From Nymphaea colorata (taxonomy: Eukaryota > Streptophyta > Magnoliopsida > Nymphaeales > Nymphaeaceae), in contig NC_045151.1 of NCBI RefSeq assembly GCF_008831285.2, positions 925,544-989,543 of the forward strand: a DNA stretch of 64,000 nt. The letters run 5' to 3'. The notes under the pieces were generated by a model, which ran no database searches, was not told the DNA's origin, and saw only the letters and a program-made list of their open reading frames with translations. This document shows, in pieces, positions 36,007-48,182 of this stretch; position 1 is the stretch's first letter, and each line of letters begins with the position of its first letter. A program made the translations under genes and the position numbers.

Positions 36007-38809
36007 ACTGAACGCCTGAAACCCTCAGACTCAATGTGTCTTCATGGCAACGATTCTCTAGCTTCTTCCTCAAGAAATTGGGCAAACAGTGGATTGGTGT
36101 ATAACGGCATGATAAGAAGGCTCCAGCAGCCAACGCATGCACTGGACATGATTCGAGGAGCAGATTCGAGGCTGGAACTGCTCACTCCCTTCTAGCCATG
36201 CTTATCTGGCTTCGTTCACTTCCAAAAAGTTGCAGGATGGGGAGGGAGGAGCTGCCATAGAGAAGCAGCACAAGAGGCTTCAACCGGCTGCCTCGTGAGA
36301 TCATTTCCGTGCAAGCCTAACAGGCATTTTTTTTCATCCAGAAAAGTTTGTTCCACCCCTTGGGGTGGAATGATATTTCCAGAAATATCATTCCGGAAAT
36401 CGATTTAACGGATCTTTTTTTCATCCCAAGTTTGTTTAGGTGGGAAATTTTTTAAAAAATTGAATTTTATTCTTTGAGCTACAGTAAATTTCCAAGGCAT
36501 CAAAAGGGCCCTAATAGATCTAACTTATTTCAAGTTCTCTTTTAACAGTTTCTCTTCCTAAACTGTAGGATAACAAGTCTGAGTTTTCATGATAGCACAT
36601 AGAAGCACACATATTCTTCTCATGATGAGGAAAGTGGAAAGAATGACACACAACCCATTGCACCGACTTCAGAACTAATCATATCTTAGGAACCACAATT
36701 TAACTGTCAAACCATTTTTCTTATTTAAAGGCATAGTCACAAATATTGCAAATTGTAGACAACAAGGTTTTTCTTGTGTATAATAAGGTAGAGTTGTTTT
36801 TCTCAGGAAAACCTCAGCAAAACAATTGAGAAAAAAAAGGAAGATCCTAAAAGTAAAATGTGAAAATAACATGTGGTAATAGAAAATGTAAAAAACGCAA
36901 ACAAAAGAACTTTTTTTTTTTGCATCATTTTCATTATGGCATTTTATCCAAAAAAATGTGTTCGTTTGCCCTTTTTCAGCTGACTCACTTTTAATGTTTT
37001 CAATGAATTTTTTCAAAAAAAAAAAAAAGCAATACGAGCAACTATGTTTAAAGGAAATCTGTGTGTTTTGTCCATATACGCATTAAAAAAATCAACACAC
37101 CACACAATAACTAAAGGGGGTATAAGGCCTGTACCAGTTCTGTGATGATACATCTATGCTGCTAAGGGAAAGATGAGGAAGGGTTGAATGCATGAAGGCT
37201 CTTAGGGCTCAATCTTCGACACTTAAGAGCACAGTAAGAAGCATCCATGCATATTCGAGGGAAAAGAGTTGGATTTTAGGTGTGAACTCATGCATGAGGA
37301 TGAGGAACTTTTACCGATATGGTAACAAGAACCTGTTTTCTTCCTGTAAAGTGCAAATAATCATTAGACTGTGAAGATTGAGGAAATCATTGTTTTGTTA
37401 TCATAGACTGATTATTCGTTTTATTATAAAAGTTAAGCATGATGGCATTCTTTTCAAATACTATGGAAAGTTTAGCATGTAAAATTATAGTTTTAAATTC
37501 TTAATTATTTCTCGTGAGATATGCATGTGATATATAGCTTCTATTTTTTATTTGTGCTTCAAATATTTTGTGCAATTCATGTGTTAGAATATCATATTAG
37601 TGGCTGATAGTTCACAAACATATATGAGTTTTTGCATTATGAACGCATGATCAGAACATGAATTTTAAAACATTGTGCCAAGAAGGACCATCCTACAAGA
37701 TTGGAATCTCCCAAGCATGTTCAACCATAGCATGTCTTACATGAATCATGATGCATAGGTAACCACAAGGAGCATTCTGAACATGATTTTCTGCCCTATT
37801 ACCAGATTTGACAACTGCATCACCTTATTTCAGAATAAACAGACTGATAATTTTAGCTAGCATGGTCAAAAAACATCAACTAACATAAATCATTTTTTTC
37901 CAATGCACGTGAATTGTACATCTGCCAGGAAAAGGTCAATTTTGCACATGAAGATATGGAAAGTTGACTGGAATCCCTACTCTGAAATAGTACCAAAATA
38001 GCAGAAAACCTGAGAGGAACTCAAAAAATATACTGACACAAACCTGAGAGGAACACAAAAAATATACTGACACATCTATACACTCATATATACACTATGT
38101 AAGAGTGAGAGAGAGGACCTGTTTCCTGTTCCAATCATATTGTCGAGTACCTACTGCAGGGGCAAATTGTAAAATAACAGAGCCTTCTCTTGAAAGTTTA
38201 AATGCTCCTGACTGGAGATTAAAATCAAGTCCAAAAAATCATTATCCACTTTTCAAGGGGAGAGAGTGAGAGACGAATATTACTTCTAGTATAGCACTTC
38301 ACAGTTCACATTGCAACTGAAAAAAACAAAGATAAAAAAGTGAAACTTCAGGAGTGAAAATAAAGATTCTCCTTGATTTAAAAATATGACTAGTTAGCCA
38401 ACTGTGCAATCAAAAAGCTGAGACATTTGCCGGCTGCTTAGTCCAAGACTATTTGTGCCTCAGCATCGTTGGGTGGGCTCCCTCCTATGTCACATGGGTG
38501 TGGGCTGAGGGTGCTGGTGTAGGGCTGTAGGCGCAGAGGCAGCAATTTTTCAAAAAATTTAGGTGCGGGTGTGGTGAATATATATATATATCATTTGTTA
38601 TTATGTTATATAGTTATTTAATTGCTTAGTACCCTTAATTATCTATATTCACATATTAACTTTTTGTATTAGAGCTAGTTTAATCAGGTGCACATCTAAA
38701 ATGCCAGTTTTGGCCCGATTCAGCTGACTGCACCAAACGTGCTGTCTCGGAGAAGCACCACAACCAGCATCGACATCGTCAGCCATTTAGGAGCATCCAT
38801 GTGATATGA

Positions 38810-38853
<44 letters not shown>

Positions 38854-41800
38854 AGTTTGTCCTTTTCCTCAGTTTGCCATCTCCCTTCCTCCCTTTTCAG
38901 TCTCCCTCAATCTTACTAAGTCCCTCCTTCTCCTTCAGTTTTGTGCTGAAACAGAGCTACACTACAGAGAAGAGCAGGAGGAATAGAAACCAGAATAGGA
39001 AGGCCTACACATTTCATTTCCTACCACTATTTATAGTCACAAAGAAGGGTACAATGTGTAAAAACAAGGAAAAGGATTAATGAATTTGCTGCTTAATAAT
39101 TGCAGATTCATGAACTGCCTAGAATGTTCTTTGTAACAGAATTGGTCCCTCACCTTTTACATGCATAGAGACATATTTTCTGCTGAGCGTAACAACCCTG
39201 ATTTGAGCTCATAACAGAAATATGCTTGTGGTCCACAACATATACAATGAAACTCCTGCATCAACCTTTCACAACTTCCCCATCCCTCTGCCCTTTGTTT
39301 ATCTTATTCCTGTATGCAATTTTTTCATACTATTTCCATGCCAATGTTTCTAATTTCCTCCTCCTTCAGTTTGCCCATTTCTTCCCTGTCTATATCTCAT
39401 TCCTGTATGCAATTTTTTCATAGTATTTCCATGCCAATCTTCCTAACTTCCTCTTTCTCTTCAGTTTGCCCATCTCTTCCCTGTCTATATCTTATTCCTG
39501 TATGCAATTTTTCATACAATTCTTCTGTATTTCTTTGTTACATGCTTGTATTTTTACCCCTGCTTCTTTTTCTGTACGTTAAGGCAATACTAATTGGTTT
39601 CACAAGCATGCAATTTCCTCTATGCATACAAAATTACAAGGGAATAGGTATTGTCGCATGTTTCTTTAAACTAGTGTTTCCCGTTCATAGTTTTATTCAT
39701 GTTTTAAGCATGATAATGTAGCTCATGTTTTCGTTTTCACCATAGCAGTTCCTGTTATGATTAGGATAATGTTTTGTGTGCTAAAATATAATTTAGCGTC
39801 ATCTTGCGTACGTTTCTGCCTATCTAATTTGATTTCTTAACCTCATCACATGTTGTAGTTTACATATTTTAACAATTTTGTGATGTCAAAGTCAGTGGGA
39901 AAGCTAGAAATGTAAACCAACAGGGACCCGGTTGTACAGATTTCTTGGAACTGGATCCATTGTGCTCCGCATAGTATGCTTATTTAATTAGACTCAATCA
40001 TTTTTATTACCATTTTTATTGTTTTATTTGAGCACTGCACCCATGTTGCAGGAAACGCATTCTGCACCAATGGAGGTGCAGCTTGCATTCAAGTGACATA
40101 ATGAGTGGGAATTGATCATCTGACACCATGCCCTTTATTCAAAATATTCAGGCTAAAGTGAGTGTGTGCCTATGTGACATGGATGCACCCTACAGGTGCT
40201 ACAACCACATTGTGTGGGTGCAGCACTCACCTACAAACAAAAACAAAAAAGAAAAGAGAAAGGATCAGGGAGAAGAAAGAGGTGAAGGAGATGAAATCAT
40301 AAAAGGAGAAGGGAGGAGGAAGAAAAAGGAATAGGGAAAGAAAAGGAAGAGGGAAAGAACATACCTACCAGTCGTGCATGGATACAAAGTTGAGAACAGC
40401 CTAAGGATTAGAGTTTTATAATTTTTTTTGCTCTAAACCTTCTTTCATTAACGTTTTCAAAAGAGGCTCAGTTTTTTTTTAATATTTAACTATTCTCCTT
40501 TTAAATTTTCTTTTATTACAATAAGAGGCTTATTACAAAAAGGCTTATTATAGAAAAATGTGTTTGCTTTTAACTTTAATGCACACATATATATAGTTAT
40601 ATATTCCCATACCCAAGTTTTCCTAAAAAATGTTGTACTGGCACCTGCACCTGCACCCATGTGACATAGGCATGCGCCAATTCTGGAGCCTATATAGCTT
40701 CACTACTGCTACACTGCATTTTACTTCATTCACTGTGTCAGAGAAATGTTCCTTGTTAATGATTTAACTAGTGTTTTATGTCTCCCAGACTCTGCCTAGC
40801 TCTGGCTAAGCCTTTTAGGGACGCTACCGACTAGCATTTTGACTTCATATAACTTGTAGTAAACCCACCAAGTCACTAAAATTTAAAGGTATGCAGATAA
40901 CCCATCCTTCTGGTTTTGTAGCATTATAGTTTGCATTTTCCTGGACTATCTTTAACAGTTTAACCAGTATCTACTATCTACTGCAGATTGACAATAAAAA
41001 TGGTCAGTTTCTTTGGTCTTATATATGGATGTAAATCGGTCAGAAAGGGTTCAGCTTTGTAGGCTTTCAATGGTCAGTTCTTTGGTCTTATATATGGATG
41101 TAAATCGGTCAGAAAAGGGTTCAGCTTTGTAGGCTTTCCATTTGGTAGCTTGTCATTTCCAATTTTTACTTGACTTTTCCATCAACTTCTCTCATTATTT
41201 AGCTCATACTTCATATAAGACAAAATAACTTTGTTAGACATATCATAAACTTCAATACTAGTTTTGTCACTCATTCAATATAATGAATTTTTTCTTAAGG
41301 CTAATGGAAGGAATATACAAAAGCTGAGAAACATAGAATCTTAGAAACTGAATTCATGAACATAAGATTCAAAAAAGCTTCTTAAGATGCTTTATGCTTA
41401 AGTTATAATAGGAAAACTTTTAGATCCCAACATAATTTTTTTTCGGCAACATAGCTCTAAGTCACCTTATACTGCAAAAGATAATGCAACAAGGCAAAGA
41501 CATTGGGGATATCCAATGCTAAGGACCATTTTTATACAAAGCAATCAGCATGACGTAACCACAAAAAAAAGAAAAAAATCAACACAACAAAAATAAAATC
41601 TACATACATCCAAAGAAGCAAATTCTGGTGCCCTTGGTTCTACTGTCAAGGCAGCTTTTCCCTTAAAAATAGAATGTCCAACAAAGACTCTTGCTAGTGA
41701 ACCTGTAAAAGAAAATTGGAAAAAAAATTATATTAAATGTTAATCAACTTGATAACATGAGAAGGGAAAAAAAAACTTGAAACATGAATGCATATGATAT

Positions 41801-43735
41801 AACATAAGAACCGGAAATTAATTGTGCCAGCAAGTTCCAGGAAAGGAGGAAAAAAGAATAACACCAAAGAACAGGATAAAGACACAAAATAATTACATTA
41901 AACCAATTTACAATAAAAGGAGGATAAGAGTATAGGTAATTATCAATTAAAATATCATGCAAGTCATTCAAATGTCAACAAGACAACCACCAACCAAAAA
42001 TAGAAAACCAAAAGAAGATATCAGAGGCAGCTTGCAGAATAAAAGAAAAGCCCATCATGTACCACATCAACATTAGATTTCTGTGGTGACTCACCAAATT
42101 CTTGATAAGGAATCTCAAAGCAATTGAACAAGACAAACTATTATATCCACAATTCTGATTTTTCCAAAAAAGCAGCTTAATTATCTACATGCTTCACCTA
42201 GATAAACTGAAAATCCAATTTTTTTAACCTATAACAAAGACAAACAGAGGAAACTTCCCCAAACTAAAGATCTTGCCAAGTGAAAGGTTAGGTGCAGCAA
42301 AGGAAACTCATAAATAAGGAAATAACTTGAATTCTAACTTTTGTTTATACATTTTAATGGCATTACGTTATTATATAACTAAATTCTCACAAATTAGATG
42401 TACAGGAATTTTCTAGTTTGTTCTAGTAATAGTCATTAAATGGACATTTGAGACAATTTAAACCAATAACAGAGAAATAATATTAAGACAGTTTACTTGC
42501 AAAGAAAATACTCGATACATTTATAGCCAAATGTCAAGTCTAGCTATAATTTATCTTATTTGGTTTAATTTGGCTTTTTTTTCTTATTTTTGTACTTGCT
42601 CTGCTTGACGCAAATGGAAGGAATGAGAAGAGGAGAAGATCAATGAACACTTTGAAGGAAACATTGATAGGCAGTATGAAGGATTATAAAGTGGCTACAA
42701 CCGCTGGTTTAGGCAGGAAGGGATGGAGAATTAGGACTCGTAACCAACCCCAAGTAGTGGTCACTTGTTATGAGGCTTGCCGATATTGGTGATGACTTCT
42801 ATTACCCTTTCCATGATATTGCTTACTAGATCGGATATCCTTCCATGAACGATAGCTTCTGGCAATGAAACCATAACTACACCTGAAAAAAGTGTCATCC
42901 GAACTTTTTTTTTCTAATGTTGGAGGCACATCCCAACATTATTGCATACTATCTACAATGGGCAGTTCTCAAGATTGAATTGTACATTGTTGATTGCTAA
43001 TGCAGAATATATATGCCCGTTGACAAATAAGCAAAAGCATTAATGCTCAATCTCAACAGAACTATGCTCTCTTGCACTGTCAAGTGTCAACCGTCACCAG
43101 CAGCAGCAACAGGAAAAGCAAAACCATTATGTTGCACGTCAAGTAAGCTGTACCATTCCTGTGACGAAGAGAATGAAAATCCATACACAACCTTGTCAGT
43201 TGTCTAATGGTGTTTCCTTATCATTCTAGAAAATGAAAAAGAAAAGAAGAATTCAACGACAAATTGCAGGATAATTTGGCGGCTTCACCTATGCGTTAGC
43301 CACTGTTTATTTCATTTCGTTCATTGCCCATCCGTCACTTTCATGTTACAAACCAGCTGATAAACGACCTATGAAGGCACAGGTCTCCTAAAAGTTTGTA
43401 ACGGGAAAGCATGATCACTAGCAGTATTCGACGAGAATTCCTTCCTCCAGTCTATTGCTTTTTTACCATTGCTCATGGAGCATGAAGTAGAAGAGTCAAA
43501 AGCCACATAGAGCTGGGAAATAAGATTAAGAATGACAAGAAGCGAAGGCAAGACCTGATGTTTGGCTTCCGGGAAGCACGTCATCGGAATCTCGTGTGAA
43601 CTTCTGCGACTCGAACGAGTCTGAACGACGGCATCTCACCGAGAAACTCTTTCTAGATGCCGCCGAAACGCCATTCAGACGGCAAGGGAGCTCTCTGTTG
43701 ATCCTCAGAGGACTGTTTAGCGTCAGACTGATCAT
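30545..43735 (-). CDS. WHY1: WHIRLY single-stranded-DNA-binding protein, plastid type, 7 exons
   Basis: WHIRLY proteins form tetramers that bind ssDNA. In plastids they stabilise the genome and nucleoid; in the nucleus they act in defence and telomere functions. Exons: 43735-43555, 41702-41608, 38211-38119, 33746-33652, 32534-32461, 32005-31917, 30664-30545 (TGA 30547-30545). All junctions are GT-AG, and lengths sum to 747 nt, exactly 249 codons (248 aa). Residues 1-60 are Ser/Arg-rich with SVRCRRSD, typical of WHY1/WHY3 plastid transit peptides. The ssDNA-binding KGKAAL motif is at 74-79. The whirly fold follows ([57 protein letters not shown]), and the C-terminus ends DLEWNR with acidic and aromatic residues usual in the family. 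The frame is intact and no inactivating change was seen. WHY1 and WHY3 cannot be separated by eye. The gene spans 13 kb because of repeat-filled introns. Confidence 0.95.
30665..33651 (-). other. WHIRLY introns 4 to 6
   Basis: Introns 32535-33651, 32006-32460 and 30665-31916, separated by exons 5 and 6. Intron 6 holds a 53-bp direct duplication (about 31045-31160, TTTTCCAGAA...AAGAGGC). Nothing else was recognised. Confidence 0.7.
34356..35308. repeat. Tandem array of a ~241-bp unit in WHIRLY intron 3
   Basis: Four units anchored at AACTAAGTTGAATTGG (34401, 34611, 34852, 35094). Each contains CAGATGCGTAATCAGG (or a variant) and TTTCAATGATGTGAA. Spacing is 210, 241 and 242 bp; the first unit has lost about 31 bp and the last is the most diverged. 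Units 1 to 3 are nearly identical, so expansion was recent. Confidence 0.92.
35515..36511. mobile_element. TIR element (~1 kb) with 3-bp TAA duplication, in WHIRLY intron 3
   Basis: The left end GCGCCCGTTTGATGCCTTGG and the inverted right end (GGGCCCTTTTGATGCCTTGG on the minus strand) match at 17 of 20 positions and extend to about 24 bp. TAA flanks both sides (35512-35514, 36512-36514), as in PIF/Harbinger elements. The interior (about 35830-36310) is GC-richer, with a CT microsatellite at 35975-36005 and open frames on both strands (35761-36195 plus). No transposase is evident. The interior may be captured host sequence, but no family was recognised. Confidence 0.75.
36660..38118 (-). other. 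Upstream part of WHIRLY intron 3
   Basis: AT-rich intron sequence with a 34-bp direct duplication (38008-38075, CCTGAGAGGAAC). No exon was recognised. Confidence 0.6.
38812..38851. repeat. (CT)n microsatellite
   Basis: About 19 CT units. Confidence 0.95.
39285..39515. repeat. ~103-bp imperfect tandem repeat
   Basis: About 2.3 units containing CCTGTATGCAATTTTTTCAT and CAGTTTGCCCAT. The unit forms open frames that are not believed to be genes. Confidence 0.85.
41001..41142. repeat. ~69-bp tandem duplication in WHIRLY intron 2
   Basis: Two adjacent copies containing TGGTCTTATATATGGATGTA and GGTTCAGCTTTGTAGGC. Confidence 0.88.
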
Positions 43736-44501
43736 CGCTCTCGCTCTCTCTCTCTCTGAGGGTTCAGGGTTTAAGGAGCGGGAAGGATAACGTGGCCTCG
43801 CGCCCTCTTTGCAAGGAGAAAGGGAGGGGTTTTCAAAACAATGGCGGCCGAGTCCCTGCCCTCGAACCGGGATCGCATTGTGTACCTGTTTGTGCCATCG
43901 AAAAATCGGTTCCAACCCGCATAAATCCGTTCCTCTCTTTCCAACGTCGTTTTGACTGGCATCCAAATTCTTTTCGGTTGGATAAAGGCTTCGGTTTTTT
44001 ATAGATGGTGAGTCTTATGTGCATTCAATCAACCTAAAGCCGTTGTAGACTGTCCTCCAATCCTGGCCACAGTTACATCCATGAACTGATGCTTGAGTTT
44101 AGTATGAGTTTTCTATGCAACAGTAGTGTAGCTACAATGCTACATGGGCAATGAGCAACAAAATTTTTATTTATTTTTACATATTTTTACATAGATTTCT
44201 TACAATTATTTACTTATTTATATAATTAGGCCCCTTCAGAAATGAGAATTTTTATATTATGCTGATATATTATCTCCTTTTAAATTTGGTTCGCCATCAA
44301 ATTTTTGATGTTACTGTTTATGCTGATATATTGTGTGTCATCTTCTCTTATGTAAGCAACTTTGTGATAATGTTTCACCTCCCAAAGGTAGTTCCCTATG
44401 TCTTTTTAATTTCAGTTGCCATCAAACACATACAACCTAATGATTAATCTTTTGAACATATATTGTTGAGGCCTTGGCGATTATATTGCTCAACATATAA
44501 T

Positions 44502-44694
44502 TAAGGGCAGAGCTATGAATTTTTCGTTGCAGAGGCTGAGCTATAGTTTTAAAATTTTAACAAGGGTAGGGTTGGAATATATTGTTTCAAATTTTTTATA
44601 TAAGATAAACTAAACTTTTTGAAATTTATATGCAATTTTTTTTTTTTTTTAAATCTGAGGAGAGGCCACGGCCCCCGCCAAGCCCCCACCCTTG
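44502..44694 (+). mobile_element. Short hAT-type MITE, GGGCAGAGC family
   Basis: Begins TAAGGGCAGAGCTATGAATT, with an AT-rich body containing TTTTAAAATTTTAACAAGGG. It ends in a GC-rich tail (GCCACGGCCCCCGCCAAGCC, then CCCACCCTT). The start equals the terminal repeat of the 45696-45894 copy. Confidence 0.6.
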
Positions 44695-45695
44695 TTTACA
44701 CTTGTGTTCGTTCAACGTTATCGAGTAGGCTATCAAAACAAGTGGCTATCTGCCCCAATTGGCATTCTAAGAGTTGTTTGGTAATTGGAATAATAACAAA
44801 CTATTAAATGACAAACTCTTCAATGAACCTGCCCCCCAAATTGTCAAATTGGGATAGATTTATGAAACATTGTAACATAGTGTTTCATGAATTTGTCTCA
44901 ATCAAATTCATATCTTTGAAGCAGATGCATCAAACAATTTGTTATTATTTCCCTTCTATAGATTGATTGAAGTCTTGAAAAAAATCTTTCATGATGTAAA
45001 TAATTATTAAAACATTAGAAATGAACCTACATAACTTCAAAATCTATTGAACATGTTTGTTTGGAAAATCTACAGAAAAATATCACCATATTACCGTGAT
45101 ATTGTCACAACATTTTCACTTTGTTGATATTTTCAGTTTTTTACATTTTTGCTTTCATGTTTATTGAGATGCTTAAAAAATATTTTACTATGGCTAGTCG
45201 AAGCTATTTTTACCAACCATGAGAGGAATTTACTACTGCATGTGGATCTGTTCAATGCTATAATTTAAGCCTGCCTTTATATAGTAAACACCAATGCATT
45301 TGATAAGTTTCATTATGTATTGACTGCTTAATATGCTTCTCCATTCCTCCATTTGTTTTGGCACATTAATGGCAAACATAATCACAGCAAGGTTTTAATA
45401 CTGATGAGGATTTTTCTAAAATATCATAAAGTTTAGATAGTGAGAACTTCTTACCTTGGGGGAAGAAAATGACATCATATGCAGGAAATGAGTGCTTCCA
45501 CTTCACGACTTAACAATTCAGTGAGAAAATGTGGTTCCTCTCCCTGGCCAGCTTGATGCTCCTCTTACATCTCTTTTTAATAAGGAAAACAAAAATACAA
45601 ATGAGGATACCTTATAGAAGGACATTTGAGTTTTATATCAGAGCTATTATTAACCAAAACTTCAAAGGGTTGAGTACATGCACATACCATTAGTA

Positions 45696-45894
45696 CAGGC
45701 GCAGAGCCAAGATAGGGTCTGCATGGACTCTGGCTCCACCCCAAAAAATAATAATAATAATAATAATTTACGTAAATTTTAAAAAAATTCACTTGTTTTA
45801 TATAAAAATGTTGAAAAATGATATTTCGGCCCTAGTCAAAATTTAGAAACTTTAATTTGGCCTACCTCATGAAAAATTTTCGGCTCTGCCCTTA
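45696..45894 (-). mobile_element. Short hAT-type MITE with 8-bp target duplication
   Basis: Ends CAGGCGCAGAGCC and (minus strand) TAAGGGCAGAGCC match at 10 of 13 positions. A perfect 8-bp duplication CATTAGTA flanks the element (45688-45695, 45895-45902). Length 199 bp, containing an ATA microsatellite. Related copies or parts lie at 17455, 21540, 23228 and 44502. Confidence 0.78.
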
Positions 45895-48182
45895 CATTAG
45901 TATCCCAACTTCTGTATGGAACTCCCCAAAAAAACTCCATTCAATTCAATATCATGCACCTTTTCTAAAGTCAGCCTTAATATTTGGCCTTTCTCAAATA
46001 CACTTTATGTTTCAAAAAGGCCCTCTAATCACTTTCTTTCATTAGTAGATGTGGTCACAAAGCCATAAATTTCTGGTCGAGGGACAGAGCCTTCAAAAAA
46101 ATCAAAGGCTGATGAGGAGGAGACCATATGTAAACATGCAAATGACTTCGGGTTTTAGTATTTAAACCAGTAATTTTTGTGGGTTTGTGTGGGCAATTGC
46201 CAGTAAAGCTCGCATATGCCTCTGCTACTTTGTAGTAAAAATAAATTCCTAGAGGAAGATGTAGATGATCGTGCAGTGGTAATTGCAGATTACTTAGGAA
46301 GTAATATTGGGATATCATGAAAACATAATAAACAGTATGAGAGCCAAATACATGGTCACTTAATTTTAGACCCTTAAAGAAAATCTTAAGAGGCATTTTG
46401 GATGACATTCCAAAACTAGGTTGTAGAACTAAAGTCTAGTTTTTGCCTTCAAATCTGGGTTTTGAAGTCTTTAGGTGATAACTTGGAGGAAAACCCAGTT
46501 TTAACAAAACCTGATTTTGTGAAAAAGAATAAAAAACTTGACCCCCTCGAGCTATTTATTAAAAAAAATCCAGGTTTTGGACATGTCATTCATATAAACA
46601 AACTTACTTTTTATAACTCATAAAAAACTTGGTTTTCATCACAAAACTATGTTAGATGAGGGTGTCATCTAATTGCCCCTTCAAACCTTTCAAATACATT
46701 ATTGAAATATGTAGTTAAATGATTGAGCGACACTATTACATAGTAAACAAATTATATGAGTCCTTGGGTAGTTGCTTGCATTTGCTTGCATGAGCCAACA
46801 CCTGGCTCCGCAAGTGATACTAATCCTATTTTGCAAACTAGATGCACATATGTCCCGAGGGGCATAGCTCAAACGGGCGGGTTGGGGAATGTTATGCAGC
46901 GTATGTTCATGTATCGTAAAAGAGGAGTAGATCTTACATGGGTGCGAGTTGAAGCACATCGAGATCTCACTGCATGGTACCAATGCAGGTCTGTAACTTA
47001 TGGAGAAGGGGAAGGAGGGACACTTCTATTCTTGCTTGGGCAGTGGGATTAATCCTTCTGGATTCTGATGAATGCCATTTGCACTTTATTGAAATTGGAA
47101 CAGGGTCGTTTTGCAGGAACAGTAAATCAAACGCCGAGCAAACACTCTCTGTGCACAATTGTGCCCTTTCAAAATTATTTGATAGTGTGTGGTGATCTTT
47201 GGAGGATGAAGTTCATCTTGTTCGCCGTGGTTCATTCGGATCACTCGGTAAATATATAAGACTAGAATACTTGGCTTCCTTCGTTTTTCCGAGAAATACT
47301 TAACAAAACCATCATGCCTTGGAAGATAATTTTTTATCTAAATTTTATAAAGATTAGCTTTTCACTTCTTAGGCAGAAACTGGAGCATGGGTTGGATGTT
47401 ATATTGATGGCTTAACAAAATCTCAAAATGATTTTATTTTCTCAGTTGTTTTTATCTGCAAATGAAGTCTCATCAAGGTTGAGAAACTAATTAGAGGAAA
47501 ACTTTAAAGTTTTCTGCTACGAAGTGAAGGTAGTGATCAATTGATAACTGTACTAGTAGTCTATTGTTCATGAATTTCTTGTTTAAATCGTTGGTCGATG
47601 GAACGCAGAATATTTCGTCCCAACTGCTCACGTGAATCAAACACTTGACAAAAGAACGTAATGAAGAAAACACTACTTTGATTTAATACAAGATTCTCGA
47701 ACAATGAATTACTTTGTCCTACAATTGATAAATTTCACTATATACAGAAATTTTGGATACTCAGTCAAACAACTCGATGAATATTAAATTATAATTTTCT
47801 CATCATAACTCAAAAAATCAGTCCTAACAAACAAAAAATTAGCCTATTTTGCATGAATAAACATGCAAATATTGGTTTTCTTTCAGGACTCGAATCGTGG
47901 ATCCAACAAAACCAAACACACTTGCAAATGGACACGCATCAACCGGATCTGGATCTGAACCATTTTAAGTGTCCAGTCCAGCAACAATCAAAATTGAACC
48001 CGGCAATTTGGACGTTTCCTTGCCACACAATCTCCCTCTCTCTCCGCCCATTGTCACAGACTCACACCACACGCCCTGCCTCCTCCTACTGTCTGTCTAC
48101 TGTCTGCCATTTACAAGCTAGAGAATCTCTGCAAGCCAAACGCATTTGATTGTGAGTGTTTCGATTTTAGAGGAAAGAAGAA

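Larger units (their letters stand above)
38484..40670. repeat. Segment in WHIRLY intron 2 bounded by a perfect 17-bp inverted repeat
   Basis: CCTATGTCACATGGGTG at 38484-38500 recurs exactly inverted at 40654-40670. GGTG-rich sequence lies just inside both ends, and a related motif lies at 40157-40180. The interior holds a (CT)n tract (38815-38851), a tandem repeat at 39285-39515, and no gene. It may be a 2.2-kb TIR insertion, but no target duplication was found. Confidence 0.45.
43736..48182. other. Intergenic region between divergent WHIRLY and zinc-knuckle genes
   Basis: The two genes are transcribed away from each other, 4.4 kb apart. Just upstream of the WHIRLY start lie a CT-rich tract (43739-43757; GA on the coding strand) and GC-richer sequence to about 43990, a likely leader and promoter. 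The middle holds two short hAT-type elements (44502-44694, 45696-45894). Open frames at 46756-47052 and 46974-47195 (plus) have no recognisable domain. The stretch near 46855-46985 has a tRNA-like GGGCATAGCTCAAACGGGC and might be a SINE relic. Confidence 0.5.

Noticed and set aside
35761-36195. 144-codon plus-strand frame as an independent gene
   Set aside because: It is contained within a TIR element inside a WHIRLY intron and is partly made of a CT repeat.
46756-47195. Two overlapping plus-strand frames as genes
   Set aside because: No family recognised; the region may include a tRNA-related SINE relic.
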